64,000 nt of DNA from Serratia quinivorans (GTDB lineage: Bacteria > Pseudomonadota > Gammaproteobacteria > Enterobacterales > Enterobacteriaceae): NCBI RefSeq assembly GCF_946227985.1, contig NZ_CAMKGL010000010.1:62001-126000 (forward strand), given 5' to 3'. The position numbers and the translations under genes are program-made. Below are positions 57,716 through 64,000 of the stretch, one piece after another; the stretch's first letter is position 1, and every line of letters starts with the position of its first letter. The notes under the pieces are model-generated. The model ran no database searches. It saw only the letters and a program-made list of their open reading frames with translations, and was not told the DNA's origin.

Positions 57716-57739
57716 GATAATTCGCGTCGCGAAAAATAG
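57716..57739. promoter_or_regulatory. Proximal NagC-like operator of chiP
   Basis: GATAATTCGCGTCGCGAAAA has the NagC TTCG/CGAA halves in AT-rich flanks, about 150 bp before the ATG, and probably overlaps the promoter. Confidence 0.5.
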
Positions 57740-57866
57740 TCTGTCTGTAGCAATAAGTGCTGTGGGATTTTAACCCGTCAGCAATATTTTTTACCCGATT
57801 GGGTTTTTATTAGCGGTCGTGCAGGGCAGTGGTGAACACGGGCGACTGCAACTTTTAAAGTTTAAG

Positions 57867-57882
57867 TCAAAGAGGAATTTCA
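57867..57882 (+). promoter_or_regulatory. ChiX sRNA pairing site over the chiP ribosome site
   Basis: TCAAAGAGGAATTTCA is the exact complement of the conserved ChiX seed UGAAAUUCCUCUUUGA. It covers the Shine-Dalgarno AGAGGA, so ChiX would block chiP translation until chitosugar-induced RNA traps ChiX. The ChiX gene itself is not in the window. Confidence 0.8.
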
Positions 57883-57884
57883 TT

Positions 57885-59288
57885 ATGGGTACGCACGGTG
57901 CTCAGCGTAAAACGCTGGCGCTCGCAGTCGCGGGTGCGCTGTTGGGAACAGGGTTTGCCATGGCCCCTGAGGCGAAAGCCGCAGGATTTATCGATGATTC
58001 CACGATGACCGGCGGTGTGTATTACTGGCAGCGTGAACGTGACCGTAAAGATCTCAACCCGACCAGTGACGATTACAATAAATACACTACCAATCTGTCA
58101 CACTCGACCGCCAACCTGAGCCTGGATTTCGCCTCAGGCTATGCCTGGGACATGTTTGGTATGGATGTGGGGGCCTTTACCGCCATTGAGCTGGCCGAAT
58201 CCAGCGCCAGCGGTCATCCGAATGAAATCGCGTTCTCCTCCAAAAACCGTACCTATGATGAAGACTATTCCGGCGACAAAGGCGGCATCAGCCTGTACAA
58301 AGCCGCCGGTAAATTCAAGTATGGCCCCGTCTGGGCACGCGCCGGTTATATCCAGCCAAGCGGGCAAACGCTGCTGGCACCGCACTGGAGCTTTATGCCC
58401 GGCACCTATCAGGGGGCGGAGGCCGGTGCCAAGTTTGACTACGGTGATGCCGGTGCGTTGAGCTTCTCCTACATGTGGACGAATAAGTACAAGGCTCCAT
58501 GGCATATCGAGATGGATGACTTCCGCCAGAACGACAAAAAAACCGGCGTCTCCTACCTGCACTCTTTGGGTGCCAAGTATGACTTCAAAAATGATTTAGT
58601 GCTGGAAGCGGCCTTTGGTCAGGCCCAGGGCTATGTGAATCAGTACTTCACCAAGGCATCTTACAAATTCGATCTGGTGGGCAACCCGCTGACCACCAGC
58701 TACCAGTTCTATGGCACGGAAGATCGTATTAGCGACAAAAATGACCCGAACAGCATTTACGACGGTCTGGCCTGGCTGCAAGCGCTGACCTTCGGTTACA
58801 CCACCGGCCAATTTAACTGGCGTCTGGAAGGGACCATGGTCAAGGCCGAGGGCAACCAGGGCTACTTCCTGCAACGCATGACCCCAACCTATGCCTCTTC
58901 CAATGGTCGTCTCGACGTATGGTGGGATAACCGTTCCGACTTCAACGCCAACGGCGAAAAAGCGGTTTACGCCGGGGTAATGTACGATCTGAGCAACTGG
59001 AACCTGCCGGGCATGGCCGTGGGCGGTTCTTACGTTTACGCCTGGGACGCCAAGCCAAGCACCAACCCAATGTATGACCAGAGCCAGCGTCTCAAAGAGA
59101 GCGCCTGGAGCCTGGACGCGCTGTACACCATTCAGGAAGGTCGCGCCAAAGGCACCTTGCTGAAACTGCACTACACCCAGTATGACAACCACACCAACAT
59201 CCCGAGCTGGGGTGGCGGTTACGGCAACATCTTCCAGGATGAGAAAGACGTCAAATTCATGGTTATCGCGCCATTCACCATCTTCTGA
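57885..59288 (+). CDS. chiP: Chitoporin ChiP (OprD-family outer-membrane porin)
   Basis: 467 residues. A signal peptide ends near EAKA-AGF (about residue 32). The mature part is an OprD-type barrel with alternating strands and a C-terminal aromatic residue ([11 protein letters not shown]). It lets chitooligosaccharides through the outer membrane. ATG 57885 follows AGAGGA, which overlaps the ChiX site. It is in an operon with chiQ and chb. Confidence 0.93.
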   Translation: MGTHGAQRKTLALAVAGALLGTGFAMAPEAKAAGFIDDSTMTGGVYYWQRERDRKDLNPTSDDYNKYTTNLSHSTANLSLDFASGYAWDMFGMDVGAFTAIELAESSASGHPNEIAFSSKNRTYDEDYSGDKGGISLYKAAGKFKYGPVWARAGYIQPSGQTLLAPHWSFMPGTYQGAEAGAKFDYGDAGALSFSYMWTNKYKAPWHIEMDDFRQNDKKTGVSYLHSLGAKYDFKNDLVLEAAFGQAQGYVNQYFTKASYKFDLVGNPLTTSYQFYGTEDRISDKNDPNSIYDGLAWLQALTFGYTTGQFNWRLEGTMVKAEGNQGYFLQRMTPTYASSNGRLDVWWDNRSDFNANGEKAVYAGVMYDLSNWNLPGMAVGGSYVYAWDAKPSTNPMYDQSQRLKESAWSLDALYTIQEGRAKGTLLKLHYTQYDNHTNIPSWGGGYGNIFQDEKDVKFMVIAPFTIF

Positions 59289-59347
59289 TGCGTTCCCCGG
59301 CGGCAGCGCCGGGGACAGCGTTTTTGACACTTAACGGGAAAATCTTG

Positions 59348-59674
59348 ATGAAAAAAATCATGCTGATGTTGGCTGCGGTGGTCACGCTGAGTGCCTGTGT
59401 GCAGCCGGTCGCACCGCCGGAAGACGCCAAACTGAAACAGGCCTACAGCGCCTGCATTAATACCGCTGAAGGCTCACCGGAAAAACTGCAGTCGTGCCAG
59501 GCGGTATTGAACGTGCTGAAACAAGAGAAGCAGCACCAGCAGTTTGCCGAAAAAGAAACGGTGCGTGTGATGGATTACCAGAACTGCATTCAGGCGGTAC
59601 ACAGTGGTAACGGCCAGGCTTATGACGCCAAGTGCGGCAAAATTTGGCAAGAGATCCACGATAACAATAATTAA
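59348..59674 (+). CDS. chiQ: Lipoprotein ChiQ (YbfN)
   Basis: 108 residues. The lipobox is TLSAC near residue 17. The mature part has four Cys ([25 protein letters not shown]), probably two disulfides in the periplasm. ATG 59348 gives the short signal [12 protein letters not shown]. The function is unknown, but it always accompanies chiP. Confidence 0.9.
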   Translation: MKKIMLMLAAVVTLSACVQPVAPPEDAKLKQAYSACINTAEGSPEKLQSCQAVLNVLKQEKQHQQFAEKETVRVMDYQNCIQAVHSGNGQAYDAKCGKIWQEIHDNNN

Positions 59675-59688
59675 GGATGATGTTAAAC

Positions 59689-62346
59689 ATGAACAAATTC
59701 AAATTGAGTACGCTTGCTGCATTAACGGCAACCGTTGGATTATTTGGCAGCGTGGGGAATGCGCTGGCCAATCAACCGCTGGTGGATCAACTTAGCCAGT
59801 TAAAATTGAATTTGAAAATGGTCGATAACCGGGCTGCCGACAGCGGCCTGGATTGCGGTAAATTGGGTGCCGACTGGGCGGCCTGCAACAAGGTATTGAT
59901 CAGCCTGACCAACGATCATCAGGAGATTAAGGGGCACGACTGGGCGATTTACTTCCACAGCGCCCGTCAGACCATGCGGGTGGATAACGATCAGTTCAAC
60001 ATTACCCACCTGACCGGTGACCTCTACAAACTGGAGCCGACCGATAAATTTACTGGCTTCCCGGCAGGTCAAACGGTTGAGATCCCGATTATTGCCGAAT
60101 ATTGGCAACTGTTTAAAACCGACTTTGTACCACGCTGGTACGCCACTTCGGGCGATGCCCAGCCAAAAATTCTGGTTAATACCGATACCGAAGATCTCAG
60201 CCAGTTTGTGACGCCCTTTAGCGGCGACCAATGGAAGCGCATCAAGGATGACAATAATATCCTGATGACCCCGGCCTCCCGCTTTACCAAAAACGCCGAG
60301 CTTAAAACCTTGCCTGCCGCTTCGCTGCGCGGCCAGATCGTACCGACGCCGTTGCAAGTGAAAGTGCATCCGCAAGACGTGAGTCTGAGCAACGGCGTGG
60401 CGCTGGAGTTGAGTGCGCTGGCCAAACCGGCGGCGGACGCAGCCACCCAACGTTTTGCACTGTTGGGCATAACCCATAACGCGGCGGGCTACCCGATCAA
60501 AACCGATATTCAGCCGGGCAAATTTAAAGGTGAACTGGCAGTGCCAGGAGCCTATGAGCTGAAAATTGGCAATAAGGAAGCGCGGGTTATCGGCTTCGAT
60601 CAGGCCGGGGTGTTCTATGGCCTGCAGTCTATTTTGTCGCTGGTACCGACCGACGGCAGCGCTAAAATCGCCACTCTGGAGGCCAAGGATGCACCACGCT
60701 TCCAGTATCGCGGCATCTTCCTCGACGTGGCGCGCAACTTCCATCAGAAAGATGCGGTACTGCGCCTGCTCGATCAGATGGCGGCTTATAAGCTCAATAA
60801 ATTCCACTTCCATCTGAGCGACGACGAAGGCTGGCGCATTGCTATCCCAGGCCTGCCGGAACTGACCGAAGTCGGGGGGCGGCGTTGCCATGACCTGAGC
60901 GAAACTACCTGCCTGTTGCCACAGTACGGACAGGGGCCAGAGGTGTATGGCGGCTTCTTCTCGCGTCAGGATTACATTGAGATTATTAAATACGCCCAGG
61001 CGCGCCAGATTGAAGTGATCCCGGAAATCGATATGCCAGCACATGCCCGTGCCGCCGTGGTCTCGATGGAGGCGCGCTATAAAAAGCTGCATGCCGCCGG
61101 TAAAGAACAGCAGGCTAATGAGTTCCGCCTGGTGGATCCGACCGATACCTCCAATACCACCTCGGTGCAGTATTTTAATCGTCAAAGTTACCTTAACCCT
61201 TGTCTGGATTCGTCCAGGCGCTTTGTTGACAAGGTGATGGGTGAGATTGCCCAGATGCACAAAGAGGCCGGGCAGCCGCTGCGCACCTGGCACTTTGGCG
61301 GCGACGAAGCGAAAAACATTCGCTTGGGGGCAGGCTATACCGATCTGACCAAGCCTGAAGCAGGCAAAGGCATCATCGATCAGAGCAAAGAAGATAAGCC
61401 TTGGGCAAAATCCCAGGTGTGCCAAAAGATGATCAAAGACGGCAAAGTCGCCGATATGGAACATCTGCCAAGCTACTTTGGCGTGGAAGTCAGTCAACTG
61501 GTGAAGGCGCATGGCATCGACAGAATGCAGGCCTGGCAGGACGGCCTGAAAGATGCGAAAAACGCCAAGGCCTTCGCCACTCCACGTGTTGGGGTGAACT
61601 TCTGGGATACGCTGTATTGGGGCGGTTTTGATAGCGCTAACGACTGGGCCAACAAAGGTTACGAAGTGATCCTTTCCAACCCGGATTACGTCTACATGGA
61701 CTTCCCGTATGAGGTGAACCCGGACGAGCGCGGTTATTACTGGGGCACCCGTTTCAGCGACGAGCAGAAAATGTTCAGCTTTGCCCCGAACAACCTGCCG
61801 CAGAACGCCGAAACCTCGGTTGACCGCGATGGCAATCACTTTACCGCCAAGAGCGACAAGCCATGGCCGGGCGCTTACGGTATCTCTGCCCAGATGTGGA
61901 GTGAAACTCAGCGCACCGACCCGCAAATGGAATACATGATCTTCCCGCGTTCACTGTCGGTGGCCGAACGTGCATGGCACCGGGCCGACTGGGAACAGGA
62001 TTATCAGGCGGGGCGTGAATACAAAGGCGGTGAAACCCACTTTATCGATACCGGGAAACTGGATCGCGACTGGTTGCGCTTTGCCAATATTCTTGGCCAG
62101 CGTGAATTGGCAAAACTGGACAAGGGCGGCGTGAGTTATCGGCTGCCGGTGCCGGGGGCCAGCGTAGCCGGTGGCAAGCTGGAGGCCAATATCTCGTTGC
62201 CGGGTCTGGGCATTGAATATTCCACCGACGGTGGCAAGCAATGGCAGCGTTACGATGCCAAGGCCAAACCTGGTGTCAGCGGTGAGATACTGATCCGTGC
62301 GGTCAGCCCGGACGGCAAGCGTTATAGCCGCGCCGAGAAAGTGTAA
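59689..62346 (+). CDS. chb: Chitobiase, GH20 beta-N-acetylhexosaminidase
   Basis: 885 residues, equal to the S. marcescens enzyme as remembered. A signal peptide ends at NALA near residue 28; then come a cellulose-binding-like domain, the GH20 N-domain, the catalytic barrel ([12 protein letters not shown]; catalytic pair in HFGGDEAKN near 540) and an Ig-like C-domain. It splits chitobiose to GlcNAc in the periplasm. ATG 59689 follows AAGGATG, 14 bases after chiQ. This third gene makes the chiPQ operon a complete uptake-and-cleavage unit. Confidence 0.95.
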   Translation: MNKFKLSTLAALTATVGLFGSVGNALANQPLVDQLSQLKLNLKMVDNRAADSGLDCGKLGADWAACNKVLISLTNDHQEIKGHDWAIYFHSARQTMRVDNDQFNITHLTGDLYKLEPTDKFTGFPAGQTVEIPIIAEYWQLFKTDFVPRWYATSGDAQPKILVNTDTEDLSQFVTPFSGDQWKRIKDDNNILMTPASRFTKNAELKTLPAASLRGQIVPTPLQVKVHPQDVSLSNGVALELSALAKPAADAATQRFALLGITHNAAGYPIKTDIQPGKFKGELAVPGAYELKIGNKEARVIGFDQAGVFYGLQSILSLVPTDGSAKIATLEAKDAPRFQYRGIFLDVARNFHQKDAVLRLLDQMAAYKLNKFHFHLSDDEGWRIAIPGLPELTEVGGRRCHDLSETTCLLPQYGQGPEVYGGFFSRQDYIEIIKYAQARQIEVIPEIDMPAHARAAVVSMEARYKKLHAAGKEQQANEFRLVDPTDTSNTTSVQYFNRQSYLNPCLDSSRRFVDKVMGEIAQMHKEAGQPLRTWHFGGDEAKNIRLGAGYTDLTKPEAGKGIIDQSKEDKPWAKSQVCQKMIKDGKVADMEHLPSYFGVEVSQLVKAHGIDRMQAWQDGLKDAKNAKAFATPRVGVNFWDTLYWGGFDSANDWANKGYEVILSNPDYVYMDFPYEVNPDERGYYWGTRFSDEQKMFSFAPNNLPQNAETSVDRDGNHFTAKSDKPWPGAYGISAQMWSETQRTDPQMEYMIFPRSLSVAERAWHRADWEQDYQAGREYKGGETHFIDTGKLDRDWLRFANILGQRELAKLDKGGVSYRLPVPGASVAGGKLEANISLPGLGIEYSTDGGKQWQRYDAKAKPGVSGEILIRAVSPDGKRYSRAEKV

Positions 62347-62422
62347 CTCCTGAACCGCGGCCCGTCTGTTCGCTGGTGGGCCGTTATTGACTATTAACAG
62401 CAGCGACCGGCGGTAATCAGCG

Positions 62423-63568
62423 ATGAATTCGATACGGCTGACCTTTATGGTCGTTGCTTTCTTTTCTGGCATTGCCGGGGCACTGCAAATACCGACCCTG
62501 AGCCTGTTCCTCACCACCGAGGTTCGGGTGACGTCATTATGGGTCGGTTTTTTTTATGCGGTAAATGCCGGGGTCGGCATTATTGTCAGCTTTTTGCTGG
62601 CAAAAAAATCAGATCGCCAGCGTGACCGGCGTCATTTGATTTTAATCTGTTATTTATTGGCGGCGGGCAATTGTCTGTTATTTGCTTTTAATCGCAATTA
62701 CCTGACGTTAATTAGCGCAGGCGTGCTGTTAACCGCCATCGCCAATACGGCGATACCGCAATTATTCGCTCTGGCGCGTGAATATGGGGAACGGTCATCG
62801 CAAAATGTCGCGATGTTTAGCGCCATTATGCGCGCCCAGCTCTCTCTGGCCTGGGTTTTTGGCCCGCCACTGGCTTTTATGCTGGTGGTGAATTATGGCT
62901 TCACGGCGATGTTTATGTTTGCTGCCGGTATATTCTTGCTGGTATCGCTGCTGGCCTGGTGGATATTACCCGAGGTCGCTCGCCCACCTGTGGGTAATGA
63001 AATCGCCATACCGCAAAAAACGGTCTTCGATAAAGATATTAGCCGGTTGTTTTTCGCCTCGGTATTGATGTGGACCTGCAGCGCCATGTATCTGATTGAT
63101 GTGCCGCTGTATATCACTGCCGAGTTGGGGTTGTCGCAAAGTCTGACCGGCTGGATGATGGGCATCGCCGCCGCGATCGAGATCCCCATCATGATCCTGG
63201 TAGGGCGTTACGTAAACCGGGTGGGCAAGCGCCTGATGATGGCGGGGGCGATGGTGGCCGGCATACTGTTTTATGCCGGGATTCTGTGGTTTACCTCAAC
63301 CGCCAGCTTGCTGGTTTTACAGCTGTTTAACGCGATTTTCATCGGCATTATCGCCACCGTCGGCATGCTGTATTTCCAGGATTTGATGCCGGAGCGGGCG
63401 GGCATGGCCACCACTTTATTCACCAACAGTATTTCCACCGGTGTGATCCTGGCCGGAATATTACAAGGGATCCTGACCGAATACGGGCCGCATTCCTCCG
63501 TTTATCTGTTAGCCATATTACTGCTTTGTATTGCTTTACCTGTCGGTTTTAAAACCCGGGAAGTTTAG
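62423..63568 (+). CDS. SetA/SetB-family sugar efflux transporter (MFS)
   Basis: 381 residues with about 12 membrane segments. The Set-family start FMVVAFFSGIAGALQIPTLSLFLTTEV and SFLLAKKSDRQRDRR loop are typical. Relatives export lactose, glucose analogues and other sugars. It begins 77 bp after chb and precedes galE by 49 bp, so it may be co-transcribed with either. The substrate is unknown. Confidence 0.85.
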   Translation: MNSIRLTFMVVAFFSGIAGALQIPTLSLFLTTEVRVTSLWVGFFYAVNAGVGIIVSFLLAKKSDRQRDRRHLILICYLLAAGNCLLFAFNRNYLTLISAGVLLTAIANTAIPQLFALAREYGERSSQNVAMFSAIMRAQLSLAWVFGPPLAFMLVVNYGFTAMFMFAAGIFLLVSLLAWWILPEVARPPVGNEIAIPQKTVFDKDISRLFFASVLMWTCSAMYLIDVPLYITAELGLSQSLTGWMMGIAAAIEIPIMILVGRYVNRVGKRLMMAGAMVAGILFYAGILWFTSTASLLVLQLFNAIFIGIIATVGMLYFQDLMPERAGMATTLFTNSISTGVILAGILQGILTEYGPHSSVYLLAILLLCIALPVGFKTREV

Positions 63569-63617
63569 GTGGTTTCTGAGTGAATCGTTTATTTTTAAGC
63601 ATAAACAAGGAAATATG

Positions 63618-64000
63618 ATGGCTATATTGGTGACGGGCGGCGCCGGTTATATCGGCTCGCATACGGTATTGGCACTATTGGAAAGGGGGGAGGACGTTGT
63701 CGTACTGGACAACCTGTCCAACAGTTCGCCAGAGTCTTTATTTCGGGTCGAGCGATTAACCGGTAAAAAAGTGATTTTTTATCAGGGAGATATCCAGCAA
63801 CATCATTTGCTGGATCATATCTTCCGGCAGCATGATATTCATGCGGTTATTCATCTTGCGGGGTTAAAGTCTGTCAGGGAATCTACCGAAGAGCCGCTGA
63901 AGTATTATCAAAATAATATTTCCGGGTCATTGATCGTACTGGACAGAATGCGCCATGCCGGCGTTAAGCAGTTTATTTTCAGCTCTTCGGCCACTGTCTA
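63618..64000 (+). CDS. galE: UDP-glucose 4-epimerase (partial, runs off the window)
   Basis: 127 codons are visible. The NAD-binding motif VTGGAGYIGSH, DNLSNSS, the VIHLAGLKSVRES stretch and FSSSATV (catalytic Ser/Thr side) are present. It interconverts UDP-glucose and UDP-galactose. AAGGAAAT precedes two adjacent ATG codons (63615 and 63618); the second gives the family N-terminus. Its neighbour is a sugar exporter rather than galT, so this may be a second galE or a relocated one. Confidence 0.88.
   Translation, partial: MAILVTGGAGYIGSHTVLALLERGEDVVVLDNLSNSSPESLFRVERLTGKKVIFYQGDIQQHHLLDHIFRQHDIHAVIHLAGLKSVRESTEEPLKYYQNNISGSLIVLDRMRHAGVKQFIFSSSATV

Larger units (their letters stand above)
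57306..57884. other. Long chiP control region
   Basis: 579 bp, AT-rich, without a gene. After the glnS terminator it holds two NagC-like boxes about 235 bp apart, a perfect GAGAGCGCTCTC palindrome and a long leader ending in the ChiX pairing site (separate entries). Confidence 0.7.

Noticed and set aside
59800-61926. 708-codon minus-strand frame opposite chb
   Set aside because: It is an antisense shadow of a gene with biased codon use; it has no ribosome site and its product resembles no protein.

Overview
The window is chromosomal DNA of an enterobacterium, and the gene content points to the genus Serratia. It carries the Serratia-type chitinolytic set: a ChiC-type chitinase with GH18, FnIII and CBM5/12 modules and no Sec signal, an 885-residue chitobiase, the chitoporin ChiP and the lipoprotein ChiQ. 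The backbone follows the E. coli order cspE-crcB-tatE-lipA-lipB-ybeD-dacA-rlpA-rodA-mrdA-rlmH-rsfS-nadD-holA-lptE-leuS-ybeL-rihA-gltLKJI-lnt-corC-ybeY-ybeZ-miaB-ubiF-tRNAs-asnB-nagDCABE-glnS-chiPQ. The species cannot be fixed from the window (S. liquefaciens, S. proteamaculans and S. plymuthica types are all plausible).

Layout. Bases 1-6.7 kb are accessory: two related small zinc-ribbon proteins, an aldo/keto reductase with a divergent LysR regulator, a WrbA-like flavodoxin, a MASE1 diguanylate cyclase, a cold-shock-domain hybrid protein, a VOC-fold protein and three candidate small RNAs. 6.7-11.8 kb is a minus-strand cluster (M20 amidohydrolase, FMN monooxygenase, GNAT acetyltransferase, ABC permease, ABC ATPase). 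It resembles the Bacillus yxeKLMNOP pathway for S-(2-succino)cysteine-type compounds but has no substrate-binding protein gene. 12.1-16.6 kb holds cspE, a TetR/Bcr-type efflux pair, a 31-residue membrane peptide behind a perfect PmrA/BasR box, crcB with a fluoride riboswitch, a MASE2 diguanylate cyclase and tatE. 16.7-30.2 kb is the lipoate, elongasome (dacA, rlpA, rodA, mrdA) and leuS housekeeping block. 30.5-44.3 kb contains ybeL, azoR, rihA, the glutamate/aspartate ABC transporter, lnt-corC-ybeY-ybeZ, yjdM, miaB and ubiF. 44.4-45.1 kb is a six-gene tRNA operon (Met, Leu, Gln, Gln, Met, Gln), followed by asnB.

47.3-62.3 kb is an amino-sugar and chitin region. ChiC cuts chitin outside the cell, ChiP admits chitosugars through the outer membrane, chitobiase releases GlcNAc, NagE imports and phosphorylates it, and NagA and NagB convert GlcNAc-6-P to fructose-6-P. 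NagC is the regulator. Likely NagC operators and a CRP site lie between nagB and nagE, two more NagC-like boxes lie upstream of chiP, and the chiP leader has a perfect pairing site for the sRNA ChiX. The window ends with a SetA/B-type sugar exporter and the start of galE.

Outside genes, the main unexplained structure is a family of about 120-bp palindromic intergenic repeats (four long copies and two short derivatives), one of which supplies the miaB stop codon. No mobile element, prophage, CRISPR array or wholly new multi-gene system was seen. The most novel candidate is the small PmrR-like membrane peptide at 14335-14430.
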